Below are positions 1-6,503 of a stretch of 46,823 bases of DNA, piece by piece. A program made the position numbers and the translations under genes. The stretch comes from Leidyana gryllorum EB-2025a (taxonomy: Eukaryota; Apicomplexa), in assembly GCA_048772705.1 (NCBI GenBank), contig JBLWGC010000226.1, forward strand, positions 1 through 46,823. Reading direction: 5' to 3'. Position 1 is the stretch's first letter. Each line of letters opens with the position of its first letter. The notes beneath the pieces were generated by a model that saw only the letters and a program-made list of their open reading frames with translations, was not told where the DNA came from and searched no databases.

Positions 1-8
1 ACAGATGC
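1..8 (-). pseudogene. tRNA-Gly(GCC), cut by window edge
   Basis: These bases match the first eight nucleotides (GCATCTGT) of the Gly-GCC genes on the minus strand. The same spacer follows a whole Gly gene at 28496-28566, so the gene probably continues outside the window. Confidence 0.6.
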
Positions 9-104
9 GTAACACCTTGTTGTTAGAGCTCGTAAACAATAACGGCCGTTTTGCTGCGAATGAGAAGACAGGGGCAAGTTGAGCGAGTATAAGAGGCGCC
101 TCGT

Positions 105-176
105 GGGTACGTAACTCGGTAGTAGAGCAGCTGACTGCAGATCAGCAAGTCCGTGGTTCAACTCCGCGCGTGCCCT
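105..176 (+). tRNA. tRNA-Cys(GCA)
   Basis: Acceptor GGGTACG pairs with CGTGCCC, T73 follows, and the loop CTGCAGA gives anticodon GCA. The D-arm differs from the clean copy at 3374 (AACTCGGTA for AGCTCAGTG), which weakens the A box. It lies in the left palindrome arm, with a copy at 6336-6407. Confidence 0.85.
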
Positions 177-258
177 GAAGATGACCTGAAGGTTTGAGAA
201 TGTTGAAAATCCATCCCTGCCCACATACCAATGAGCCTGGAAGTCGGTGGACAATTTT

Positions 259-306
259 GGGTCTATTGCGCAACGGTAGCGCGCCTAATTCCAGATCGGA
301 AGGTGC
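259..306 (+). pseudogene. tRNA-Trp(CCA) 5' relic
   Basis: GGGTCTA, a D-arm with GCGCAACGGTAGCGC and a TTCCAGA loop match the intact Trp gene at 28815. The T-arm and 3' acceptor are missing, so no tRNA can form. Confidence 0.6.
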
Positions 307-342
307 CAATATTAGGAGTTAGTCGGCTGCCGATTCCGACCG

Positions 343-417
343 TGGGAGTGTGAGAGGATCGACTTCTCGACTTCAGGATTATGAGACTTACGCGCTACCG
401 AATGTTCTACACTTCCC
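343..417 (-). pseudogene. tRNA-Met(CAT), decayed
   Basis: It aligns over its whole length with elongator Met genes at 30708 and 45039, and the loop CTCATAA is intact. The D-arm reads GAACATTCGG in place of GCGCAGTCGG, and the T-arm has inserted bases that break both internal promoter boxes. Confidence 0.6.
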
Positions 418-484
418 CATGGAATTCTTTCTCGATGCATCTCCTGTCAGAAGGTTGCACCGGAATGTTCTTTCGACAGCACAC

Positions 485-552
485 GCGCCTGGTTAGCGCG
501 AAGTCAGAACTCATTAGGCTCACTCTCTGACCAACTGAAATACGGGACAGCT
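485..552 (-). pseudogene. tRNA-Ile(AAT)-like relic
   Basis: The stretch TCAGTTGGTCAGAGAGTGAGC and the CTAATGA loop recall the intact Ile gene at 17741, but the acceptor and T-arm do not pair. The mirror copy is at 5958. Confidence 0.45.
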
Positions 553-716
553 TCAGATTTGAACAGTCCCTAGACTAAAGAGCCGACTAATGTGCTCAGA
601 GCGCAGCCCTTCGTCCGCCCCGCCAAACAGTCAAGTCACAGCCAAATACTGCAATCGAGTAGGGACTGTACCTACTTCACTGAGAGACGTGGCATGTTCA
701 TCAACAACCATCAGAC

Positions 717-788
717 GGGCTGTTCGGGGAATCGAACCCAGGACTTCTTCCACCCGAAGGAAGAATCATACCACTAGACCAAACAGAC
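717..788 (-). tRNA. tRNA-Pro(CGG)
   Basis: The loop TTCGGGT on a CTTCC/GGAAG stem gives CGG, and the B box GGTTCGATTCC is intact. G2 is changed to T (GTCTGTT against AACAGCC), leaving a mismatch near the acceptor end that is shared with the mirror copy at 5722. Confidence 0.8.
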
Positions 789-876
789 GCCTGTCGGTCG
801 TGCAACCCGCTGAGGACAGTTGAGATAGTGGTCATACTATGTTGAGAGCCACCAAATGCGATGGGGTGTTCACAAG

Positions 877-939
877 GGGCGACTAGCTTAAATGGTAGTG
901 CTCGCTTAGCATGCGAGGCGTACTGGGCCAGGTCGTCCA
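877..939 (+). pseudogene. tRNA-Ala(AGC) lacking its T-loop
   Basis: The acceptor GGGCGAC/GTCGTCC and loop TTAGCAT are kept, but the T-arm shrinks to CTGGGCCAG because about 10 nt including the B box are gone. The length is 63 nt instead of 73. The mirror copy at 5571 has the same loss. Confidence 0.8.
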
Positions 940-1043
940 AACTCCGTAGTGCTGCAACTGCCGGTATTTGACCCCAGAGTTGAGAGCTTTTAAGGGCGCC
1001 CCGTAGCCCTTCTATAGAGGTTGGCACCGCCCTATGTGTGGAG

Positions 1044-1110
1044 GCTGCCCCAGAGCCCGGATCTCCGAATTTGTATTTGACAACCACACGCTCTGCCGAC
1101 TAAGACTGCC
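1044..1110 (-). pseudogene. tRNA-Asn-like relic
   Basis: TCGGCAGAGCGTGTGG in the D and anticodon arms matches intact Asn genes (12723, 30211). The anticodon stem is broken (GGTTGTCAAATAC) and no T-loop remains. Sisters lie at 5399, 11715, 15036, 34126, 36431 and 46752. Confidence 0.5.
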
Positions 1111-1210
1111 AATATTTCAGAGAGTGGTGGAGAGACTCCTGTTGCATGTGTCCAGTTGAGGGAGGGCTAGTCCGGATGGCTTTACCAACTCTTTTGGGAA
1201 GGACTGAATG

Positions 1211-1282
1211 GGTTGCGTGGAGTAGTGGTTAGCACTGGAGATTCTGAATCTCCTGACCTGGGTTCGATTCCCGGCGCGACCT
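1211..1282 (+). tRNA. tRNA-Gln(CTG)
   Basis: GGTTGCG pairs with CGCGACC, and GGAGA-TTCTGAA-TCTCC gives CTG. The B box is perfect. It is fused at its discriminator base to a Val remnant on the same strand. The D-arm carries G-to-A in GTGGAGTAG. The mirror copy is 5227-5298. Confidence 0.85.
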
Positions 1283-1336
1283 CTAGTGGTCACGACGTCT
1301 GCTTCACACGCAGAAGCTCCCGACTTCAATCCTCGG
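1282..1336 (+). pseudogene. tRNA-Val(CAC), acceptor-less
   Basis: From TCTAGTGG to CCTCGG it follows Val-CAC genes, with loop TTCACAC. Both acceptor strands are missing, and the 5' end abuts the preceding Gln gene with no spacer, which suggests a deletion fusion. Confidence 0.7.
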
Positions 1337-1376
1337 AACCAGGGGACACAATCTTAAGCGAAACCAACTAAGTGTG

Positions 1377-1448
1377 CTCCGAGACCGGGAATCGAACCCG
1401 GGTCTTCCGCGTGACAGGCGGAAATACTGACCACTATACTATCTCGGA
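1377..1448 (-). tRNA. tRNA-Asp(GTC)
   Basis: TCCGAGA/TCTCGGA acceptor, loop CTGTCAC and a perfect B box give a complete 72-nt Asp gene with G73. It is the best-kept class in the array. The mirror copy is 5061-5132. Confidence 0.93.
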
Positions 1449-1533
1449 CGCTCCGGCCTCCAACCCCAGAAGTCCTTCCATTTTGAGATTCCAAGTACAG
1501 AAAACGCGTGGAACGGCGAGCCTAAAACATTCC

Positions 1534-1620
1534 GGCAAGATGGCCTAGTGGTCTAAAACGCTGTGTTCAGGCCGCAGTCCGAAAGGGCGAGGATCTGGGG
1601 TTGAGCCTTTCGAACCCCGG
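1534..1620 (+). pseudogene. tRNA-Leu(CAG) with scrambled 3' half
   Basis: GGCAAGATGGCC, loop TTCAGGC and the start of the long variable arm match Leu-CAG. The 3' part then reads GAGGATCTGGGG and AGCCTTTCGAACC instead of the T-arm and acceptor. The same scrambled form recurs at 4889, 8443 and 21665, always just upstream of Tyr. Confidence 0.65.
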
Positions 1621-1633
1621 AGCAGTTGGACGG

Positions 1634-1713
1634 CCGGGGGTAGCTCAGTTGGTAGAGCATCTGACTGTAGTGCTGGCATCAGATAGTTGGCGGTTCGATT
1701 CCGTCCCACCGGA
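1634..1713 (+). tRNA. tRNA-Tyr(GTA) with 7-nt intron
   Basis: CCGGGGG/CCACCGG acceptor with one mismatch. TCTGA-CTGTAG, then TGCTGGC, then A-TCAGA puts a 7-nt intron directly after position 37, the usual eukaryotic intron site. 80 nt with A73. Confidence 0.9.
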
Positions 1714-1805
1714 AGTAGAGGGTCATCGGCAAACTACTACTCAACCTGATGAGCGTTGATAGGCCAACTGGACTACTCCGACGGGAATTCCATCTATGTA
1801 GTTCG

Positions 1806-1859
1806 GATGGGCTGGGAATCGATCCCAGAACCCTTCGTATACTAAGCCACCTTTTCATC
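1806..1859 (-). pseudogene. Short tRNA-like element, isotype unclear
   Basis: GATG and CATC ends pair, and a perfect T-arm CTGGGATCGATTCCCAG follows a shortened middle (GGCTTAGTATACGAAGG) with no proper D-arm. Five copies are present (4650, 8715, 18711, 21950), always between Tyr and a Pro remnant. Confidence 0.5.
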
Positions 1860-1952
1860 ATTGGGCTAGCCTCCCTCTATGCCTACCTCATGGCATTGAG
1901 TGATACTTCACATAGTGATACGAGTCTCTCGACTGTACCCAGCGGGTTGAAC

Positions 1953-1983
1953 CATTTGGTCTAGCGGGTTCGATTGCCAGCCC
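1953..1983 (+). pseudogene. tRNA-Pro mini-relic (A-box and B-box only)
   Basis: TTTGGTCTAG runs straight into CGGGTTCGATT and a CAGCCC end. The anticodon arm has been deleted, leaving about 31 bp. Copies are at 4526, 8849 and 18586. Confidence 0.6.
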
Positions 1984-2021
1984 GTCTAATAGTTGTTGAC
2001 GCTACACGGCACCATTCGCCC

Positions 2022-2094
2022 AGACGCTACTGGGACTCGAACCCAGAATCCCCGGTTCCGTAGACCGATGCCATATCCATTAGGCCATAGCGCC
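2022..2094 (-). tRNA. tRNA-Arg(ACG)
   Basis: GGCGCTA/TAGCGTC acceptor, TCGGT-CTACGGA-ACCGG gives ACG (I34 after deamination), T-arm CTGGG/CCCAG intact. Complete at 73 nt. Confidence 0.92.
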
Positions 2095-2188
2095 GACTAA
2101 CGGAGCCGTCAAATGGAAGTGTGTAGCGATCAAGAGAGGGTTTGGACAGACTTCACCTACATCTCCCATTCGAGACATCGGGGACATA

Positions 2189-2246
2189 CTATCCAACCCA
2201 GGATTCGGGCCACAACTTGCTGTTGTAAGCACTAGACGACCCGGAC
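2189..2246 (-). pseudogene. tRNA-His(GTG), internal deletion
   Basis: GTCCGGGTCGTCTAGTG and AAGTTGTGGCC are His-like. The 3' anticodon stem and part of the T-arm are missing. A longer version is at 18285 and a similar deletion at 9111. Confidence 0.55.
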
Positions 2247-2322
2247 AATCTTCAAGTGAGGCTGGTGGGTACCAAAACCACTTTAGATGTCAGGGTATCG
2301 GGTTTTGTGTCCTTGCTTTCTT

Positions 2323-2395
2323 GCCGCCCTAGCTCAGTCGGTAGAGCGCAAGACTCTTAGTTTTGCAGTCGCGGGTTCGAGCCCCGCGGGCGGTG
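2323..2395 (+). tRNA. tRNA-Lys(CTT)
   Basis: GCCGCCC/GGGCGGT acceptor, loop CTCTTAG, B box GGTTCGAGCCC. The anticodon stem CAAGA/TTTTG is slightly weakened compared with the copy at 9251. Confidence 0.88.
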
Positions 2396-2455
2396 TGGAT
2401 CTATATCCCTGGATGTAAGAATGGAACTGTTGCCTGCAAGCACACTCAGCTGGAT

Positions 2456-2529
2456 TTCCGCTGCCGGGACTTGAAACCCGGATCGTGCGGGTGAGAGCCG
2501 CATATCCTAGCCATTTAGACTACAGTGGA
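2456..2529 (-). tRNA. tRNA-Glu(CTC), slightly damaged
   Basis: Loop CTCTCAC on TGCGG/CCGCA gives CTC. One extra T in the T-arm (74 nt) and an A-C mismatch in the acceptor (TCCACTG against CAGCGGA) lower the chance that it is functional. Confidence 0.7.
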
Positions 2530-2619
2530 CGAGACACAACAGTTGCACTGACGAATGAGGCGCCAGAGAACTGTGAGTCGGTCTCAGATGGAAAGTTCAC
2601 CTAGGTTTGGCGGGCGGGC

Positions 2620-2670
2620 GGGCGGCTATCTCAAGTATTAGAGCGGTGACTTTGCACGCGAGAGGTCAGT
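2620..2670 (+). pseudogene. tRNA-Ala(TGC) 5' relic
   Basis: GGGCGGCTATCTCAAG and TTTGCACGCGAGAGGT follow Ala-TGC. The T-arm and 3' acceptor are replaced by unrelated sequence. Sisters at 9543, 27397 and 31732 share the same truncation and flank. Confidence 0.55.
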
Positions 2671-2749
2671 TAGACATCTATCAATGCCGCAGGGCAGGCT
2701 GAACATGGGGGTATTTGGTCACTTCCGCGACATGTCGAATTCGACAGGT

Positions 2750-2831
2750 GGCAACTTGCCTGAGTGGTTAAGGGGGCAGACTAGAAATCTACTGGGCCTG
2801 GCCCGCGCTAGTTCGAATCCAGCAGTTGTCG
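2750..2831 (+). tRNA. tRNA-Ser(AGA)
   Basis: GGCAACT/AGTTGTC acceptor with G73, a long variable arm (GGGCCTGGCCCGC) and loop CTAGAAA giving AGA. GGTTAAGGGGG in the D-arm is typical of Ser. T-stem CTAG/CCAG has one mismatch. Confidence 0.88.
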
Positions 2832-2868
2832 TGTTATGTGATCGGGCATCAACTCCATTCGGTCGTGG

Positions 2869-2897
2869 CTGTGCTATATCATTCCAGCTAGTCGCCC
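2869..2897 (-). pseudogene. tRNA-Ala 5' fragment
   Basis: Reads GGGCGACTAGCTGGAATGA on the minus strand, the start of an Ala gene; the rest is gone. The same flank follows the Ala-like gene at 23148. Confidence 0.35.
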
Positions 2898-2970
2898 GCT
2901 GTGCAGACCCCATATTTAGTGGTTCTTGACATATTATGACTGCACCAGCCATTTGCACCACCGACCGATG

Positions 2971-3037
2971 GGCTGTTTGGTCTACTGCTATGACCCCTCC
3001 TCAGGGTGGAGTCCTGGTTCGATTCCCAACACAGCCC
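2971..3037 (+). pseudogene. tRNA-Pro(AGG), shortened
   Basis: GGCTGTTTGGTCTA and a CAGCCC end frame a gene of 67 nt rather than 72. The anticodon stem is eroded (CCCCTCCTCAGGGTGGAG) and the T-arm has lost pairs. Confidence 0.6.
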
Positions 3038-3107
3038 TCTTGGTCGTCGGTTGACCCGATGGGACAAGTTGCCCCAGAACCAACACAGCCACCTCGTTAG
3101 CCCACTT

Positions 3108-3129
3108 GGTTCAAATCCAGCAGTTGTCG
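3108..3129 (+). pseudogene. tRNA-Ser 3' fragment
   Basis: GGTTCAAATCCAGCAGTTG is the T-loop and acceptor of Ser genes such as 9675. Nothing upstream remains, so this is a fusion point with a Pro-downstream spacer. Confidence 0.5.
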
Positions 3130-3206
3130 TGCGATGTGGTTGGAGGGGTCAGACACCAACTCAAGCGTGAATCCCTGGAATGGTGGGAAAACAATCATGT
3201 GTCTTC

Positions 3207-3277
3207 TGCATCTGCCGGGAATCGAACCCGGGACGTCTCGATGGCAACGAGACATTCTACCGCTAGACCACAGATGC
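3207..3277 (-). tRNA. tRNA-Gly(GCC)
   Basis: GCATCTG/CAGATGC acceptor with A73, loop TTGCCAT giving GCC and an intact B box. One change in the variable region (GTCCC for GACCC). 71 nt. Confidence 0.9.
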
Positions 3278-3373
3278 ATGACTCCTTGTTGTTCAAGCTC
3301 GTGCACAATAACGGCCGTTTTGCATCAAACGAGAAGACAGAATCTAGTTGAGCGAGTATGACGGGTGTTTTGT

Positions 3374-3445
3374 GGGTACGTAGCTCAGTGGTAGAGCAGC
3401 TGACTGCAGATCAGCAAGTCCGTGGTTCAACTCCGCGCGTGCCCT
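3374..3445 (+). tRNA. tRNA-Cys(GCA)
   Basis: A full 72-nt cloverleaf with the consensus D-arm GCTCAGTGGTAGAGC and the loop CTGCAGA. This is the cleaner version of the copy at 105. The downstream spacer is shared with other Cys copies. Confidence 0.93.
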
Positions 3446-3525
3446 AAAGATGACCTGAAGGTTGAAGATGTTGGAAATCCATCCCTGACCACATGCCAAT
3501 GAGTCTGAAGTCGGTGGACAATTTT

Positions 3526-3550
3526 GGGTGTATGGCGGATGGTGGCGCGC
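3526..3550 (+). pseudogene. tRNA-Trp 5' fragment
   Basis: GGGTGTATGGCGGATGGTG corresponds to the acceptor and D-arm of Trp, in the same place relative to Cys as at 259 and 28815. It stops before the anticodon. Confidence 0.4.
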
Positions 3551-3595
3551 AGAAATCGCCCGAGTGTCTCGGGGTGCTGCAACTCTTTCGCAATT

Positions 3596-3666
3596 GCACT
3601 TGTGGTCTAAGGGTAAGTTGCGACCCTTCCAAGGTCGTAACCCGGGTTCGAGTCCCGGCAGGTGCA
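3596..3666 (+). tRNA. tRNA-Gly(TCC)
   Basis: GCACTTG/CAGGTGC acceptor, CGACC-CTTCCAA-GGTCG gives TCC, and the B box GGTTCGAGTCC is intact. It differs from Gly-GCC through most of the body, so it is a separate family. Confidence 0.92.
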
Positions 3667-3720
3667 GCCGTATGTAGCTCGAACCACCTGTCTGACTACC
3701 TACCAATACAATACAACGGC

Positions 3721-3800
3721 TGACAAGAGTGGGATTCGAACCCACGCCCTTTCGGACTGCGGCCTGAACACAGCGCCTTGGACCACTCGGCCATCTTGCC
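3721..3800 (-). tRNA. tRNA-Leu(CAG)
   Basis: GGCAAGA/TCTTGTC acceptor, D-arm GCCGAGTGGTCCAAGGC, loop TTCAGGC, variable arm CCGAAAGGGCG and T-arm GTGGG/CCCAC. Complete at 80 nt. Confidence 0.93.
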
Positions 3801-3895
3801 GGAGCGTTCTTGGCTCGCCACTTTACACGTTTTCTGTCCGTGAAGTCTCGAGGAGGGAGGACTTTTGGGGTTGAAGGCCGGTGTGTTTGTGGGCC

Positions 3896-3967
3896 ACCGA
3901 GATAGTATGGTGGTTAGTGTCTCCGCCTGTCACGCGGAAGACCCGGGTTCGATTCCCGGTCTCGAAG
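3896..3967 (+). tRNA. tRNA-Asp(GTC), weakened acceptor
   Basis: Loop CTGTCAC and the B box are intact. Position 1 is A and the 3' strand reads TCTCGAA, so two pairs at the acceptor end are lost; the A box has TATGGTGG for TATAGTGG. Confidence 0.8.
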
Positions 3968-4022
3968 CACAGTTGGTTTCGCTTGAGATTCTCTCCTTTG
4001 GTTCTCGCTGAAAGTTGGGAGC

Positions 4023-4094
4023 TACAGCCGCCAAAGATTCACCTCGGACCTTCTGCGTGTTAAGCAGACGTCGTAACCACTAGACCATAGCTTC
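4023..4094 (-). pseudogene. tRNA-Val(AAC), decayed
   Basis: Anticodon arm TCTGC-TTAACAC-GCAGA is perfect. The acceptor reads GAAGCTA rather than GCAGCCA, and the T-arm is broken (GAGGTGAATCTTTGG). The mirror copy is 8154. Confidence 0.65.
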
Positions 4095-4173
4095 GTGAAA
4101 GGGGCGTATGTCTTTCGAATCACGTATCCGATGAGCCTGGTTCTTATGAACCGGCCTGTAGCCTCACAGAATT

Positions 4174-4220
4174 TGGACGACCTGTAGTAGCTCATTTGGA
4201 GAGCATCTAACGCTCCTGTT
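4174..4220 (+). pseudogene. tRNA-Tyr-like 5' fragment
   Basis: GTAGTAGCTCATTTGGAGAGCATCTAAC resembles the D-arm of Tyr (GTAGCTCAGTTGGTAGAGCATCTGAC) and is joined to an Ala-type 3' end (GGACGACC). No anticodon or T-arm. The inverted copy is at 8033. Confidence 0.4.
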
Positions 4221-4270
4221 ACATTTCATCCTGATTGATGCCCCACTGCCTTGATAGCTACTTGCAGATT

Positions 4271-4342
4271 ATCCGAGTCGTCTAGTGGTTGGGACAGCAA
4301 GCTGTGGCCGTGCGAAGCCAGGCTCGATTCCCGGCTCGGCCC
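4271..4342 (+). tRNA. tRNA-His(GTG)
   Basis: GTCTAGTGGTTGGGAC D-arm, loop CTGTGGC giving GTG, CCAGG-type T-arm. Acceptor ends ATCCGAG/CTCGGCC mispair at the terminal positions. The mirror copy is 7906. Confidence 0.78.
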
Positions 4343-4414
4343 ATATATCTCCGGTGTCTCTAATGGAACTCTCTCTTGATCGCTACACACTTCCATTTGA
4401 CGGCTCCGTTAGTC

Positions 4415-4487
4415 GGCGCTATGGCCTAATGGATATGGCATCGGTCTACGGAACCGGGGATTCTGGGTTCGAGTCACAGTAGCGTCT
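4415..4487 (+). tRNA. tRNA-Arg(ACG)
   Basis: Mirror copy of 2022-2094 with loop CTACGGA. The T-stem has one changed base (GAGTCACAG for GAGTCCCAG) that breaks a pair. Otherwise complete. Confidence 0.87.
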
Positions 4488-4525
4488 GGGCGAATGGTGC
4501 CGTGTAGCGTCAACAACTATTAGAC

Positions 4526-4556
4526 GGGCTGGGAATCGAACCCGCTAGACCAAATG
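4526..4556 (-). pseudogene. tRNA-Pro mini-relic
   Basis: On the minus strand TTTGGTCTAGCGGGTTCGATTCC joins the A-box and B-box regions directly; the anticodon arm is missing. Mirror of 1953. Confidence 0.6.
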
Positions 4557-4649
4557 GTTCAACCCGCTGGGTACAGTCGAGAGACTCGTATCACTATGTG
4601 AAGTATCACTCAATGCCATGAGGTAGGCATAGAGGGAGGCTAGCCCAAT

Positions 4650-4703
4650 GATGAAAAGGTGGCTTAGTATACGAAGGGTTCTGGGATCGATTCCCAGCCC
4701 ATC
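4650..4703 (+). pseudogene. Short tRNA-like element, isotype unclear
   Basis: Same 54-bp element as 1806-1859: GATGAAAAGGTGG, a shortened centre and an intact CTGGGATCGATTCCCAG hairpin. Confidence 0.5.
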
Positions 4704-4795
4704 CGAACTACATAGATGGAATTCCCGTCGGAGTAGTCCAGTTGGCCTATCAACGCTCATCAGGTTGAGTAGTAGTTTGCCGATGACCCTCTACT

Positions 4796-4875
4796 TCCGG
4801 TGGGACGGAATCGAACCGCCGACTATCTGATGCCAGCACTACAGTCAGATGCTCTACCAACTGAGCTACCCCCGG
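4796..4875 (-). tRNA. tRNA-Tyr(GTA) with 7-nt intron
   Basis: Mirror copy of 1634-1713 with the same GTA anticodon and TGCTGGC intron. All stems are as in that copy. Confidence 0.9.
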
Positions 4876-4888
4876 CCGTCCAACTGCT

Positions 4889-4975
4889 CCGGGGTTCGAA
4901 AGGCTCAACCCCAGATCCTAGCCCTTTCGGACTGCGGCCTGAACACAGCGTTTTAGACCACTAGGCCATCTTGCC
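4889..4975 (-). pseudogene. tRNA-Leu(CAG) with scrambled 3' half
   Basis: Mirror of 1534-1620. The D-arm (CCTAGTGGTCTAAAAC) and the anticodon arm remain, and the 3' half is the same rearranged sequence. Confidence 0.65.
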
Positions 4976-5060
4976 GGAATGTTTTAGGCTCGCCGTTCCA
5001 CGCGTTTTCTGTACTTGGAATCTCAAAATGGAAGGACTTCTGGGGTTGAAGGCCGGAGCG

Positions 5061-5132
5061 TCCGAGATAGTATAGTGGTCAGTATTTCCGCCTGTCACGC
5101 GGAAGACCCGGGTTCGATTCCCGGTCTCGGAG
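5061..5132 (+). tRNA. tRNA-Asp(GTC)
   Basis: Complete 72-nt gene, TCCGAGA/TCTCGGA, loop CTGTCAC, variable AGACC and a perfect B box. Followed by CACACTTAGTTGG with no T-run. Confidence 0.93.
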
Positions 5133-5172
5133 CACACTTAGTTGGTTTCGCTTAAGATTGTCTCCCCTGGTT

Positions 5173-5227
5173 CCGAGGATTGAAGTCGGGAGCTTCTGCG
5201 TGTGAAGCAGACGTCGTGACCACTAGA
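5173..5227 (-). pseudogene. tRNA-Val(CAC), acceptor-less
   Basis: Mirror of 1282-1336, again butted against a Gln gene and lacking both acceptor strands. Confidence 0.7.
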
Positions 5228-5298
5228 GGTCGCGCCGGGAATCGAACCCAGGTCAGGAGATTCAGAATCTCCAGTGCTAACCACTACTCCACGCAACC
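5227..5298 (-). tRNA. tRNA-Gln(CTG)
   Basis: Mirror of 1211-1282: loop TTCTGAA gives CTG and the acceptor GGTTGCG/CGCGACC is intact. Its T73 is the first base of the downstream Val remnant. Confidence 0.85.
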
Positions 5299-5398
5299 CA
5301 TTCAGTCCTTCCCAAAAGAGTTGGTAAAGCCATCCGGACCAGCCCTCCCTCAACTGGACACATGCAACAGGAGTCTCTCCACCACTCTCTGAAATATT

Positions 5399-5465
5399 GG
5401 CAGTCTTAGTCGGCAGAGCGTGTGGTTGTCAAATACAAATTCGGAGATCCGGGCTCTGGGGCAGC
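5399..5465 (+). pseudogene. tRNA-Asn-like relic
   Basis: Mirror of 1044-1110; only TCGGCAGAGCGTGTGG is convincingly Asn. Confidence 0.5.
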
Positions 5466-5570
5466 CTCCACACATAGGGCGGTGCCAACCTCTATAAGAA
5501 GGGCTACGGGGCGCCCTTAAAAGCTCTCAACTCTGGGGTCAAATACCGGCAGTTGCAGCACTACGGAGTT

Positions 5571-5633
5571 TGGACGACCTGGCCCAGTACGCCTCGCATG
5601 CTAAGCGAGCACTACCATTTGAGCTAGTCGCCC
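5571..5633 (-). pseudogene. tRNA-Ala(AGC) lacking its T-loop
   Basis: Mirror of 877-939 with the same missing T-loop (CTGGGCCAG). The D-arm here keeps GAGCTAG where the other copy has TAGCTTA, so the two have drifted since the inversion. Confidence 0.8.
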
Positions 5634-5721
5634 CTTGTGAACACCCCATCGCATTTGGTGGCTCTCAACATAGTATGACCACTATCTCAATTGTCCTCAG
5701 CGGGTTGCACGACCGACAGGC

Positions 5722-5793
5722 GTCTGTTTGGTCTAGTGGTATGATTCTTCCTTCGGGTGGAAGAAGTCCTGGGTTCGATTCCCCGAACAGCCC
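5722..5793 (+). tRNA. tRNA-Pro(CGG)
   Basis: Mirror of 717-788, loop TTCGGGT, 72 nt, with the same T at position 2. The T-stem 3' strand reads CCCCG. Confidence 0.8.
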
Positions 5794-5957
5794 GTCTGAT
5801 GGTTGTTGATGAACATGCCACGTCTCTCAGTGACGTAGGTACAGTCCCTACTCGGTTGCAGTATTTGGCTGTATAATTACTGTTTGGCGGGGCGGACGAA
5901 GGGCTGCGCTCTGAGCACATTAGTCGGCTCTTTAGTCTAGGGACTGTTCAAATCTGA

Positions 5958-6025
5958 AGCTGTCCCGTATTTCAGTTGGTCAGAGAGTGAGTTTAATGAG
6001 TTCTGACTTCGCGCTAACCAGGCGC
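5958..6025 (+). pseudogene. tRNA-Ile-like relic
   Basis: Mirror of 485-552. The centre reads GTGAGTTTAATGAG here, further changed from Ile-AAT. Confidence 0.4.
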
Positions 6026-6092
6026 GTGTGCTGTCGAAAGAACATTCCGGTGCAACCTTCTGACAGGAGATGCATCGAGAAAGAATTCCATG

Positions 6093-6167
6093 GGGAAGTG
6101 TAGAACATTCGGTAGCGCGTAAGTCTCATAATCCTGAAGTCGAGAAGTCGATCCTCTCACACTCCCA
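6093..6167 (+). pseudogene. tRNA-Met(CAT), decayed
   Basis: Mirror of 343-417 with loop CTCATAA and broken D- and T-arms. Confidence 0.6.
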
Positions 6168-6204
6168 CGGTCGGAATCGGCACCGCCGACTAACTCATAA
6201 TATT

Positions 6205-6253
6205 GCCACCTTCCGATCTGGAATTAGGCGCACTACCGTTGCGCAATAGACCC
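6205..6253 (-). pseudogene. tRNA-Trp(CCA) 5' relic
   Basis: Mirror of 259-306. GTGCG for GCGCG weakens the D-stem further. Confidence 0.55.
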
Positions 6254-6335
6254 AAAATTGTCCACCGACTTCCAGGCTCATTGGTATGTGGGCAGGGATG
6301 GATTTTCAACATTCTCAAACCTTCAGGTCATCTTC

Positions 6336-6407
6336 AGGGCACGCGCGGAGTTGAACCACGGACTTGCTCATGTGCAGTCAGCTGCTCTACTACCGAGTTA
6401 CGTACCC
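6336..6407 (-). tRNA. tRNA-Cys(GCA), damaged anticodon stem
   Basis: Acceptor and T-arm are intact and the loop CTGCACA still reads GCA. The 3' anticodon strand is TGAGC instead of TCAGC, and the D-arm has the AACTCGGTA change seen at 105. Confidence 0.75.
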
Positions 6408-6503
6408 ACGAGGCGCCTCTTATACTCGCTCAACTTGCCCCTGTCTTCTCATTCGCAGCAAAACGGCCGTTATTGTTTACGAGCTCTAACAACAAGGTGT
6501 TAC

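Larger units (their letters stand above)
1..2135. repeat. Left arm of large tRNA-array palindrome
   Basis: This arm reads as the reverse complement of 4377-6511. Base 1 pairs with 6511 and the Arg gene at 2022 with the one at 4415, so there are only a few net indels over 2.1 kb. It carries Cys, Trp, Met, Ile, Pro, Ala, Asn, Gln, Val, Asp, Leu, Tyr, Pro and Arg units. The shared damage (Ala T-loop loss, Gln-Val joint) shows that the decay predates the inversion. Confidence 0.9.
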
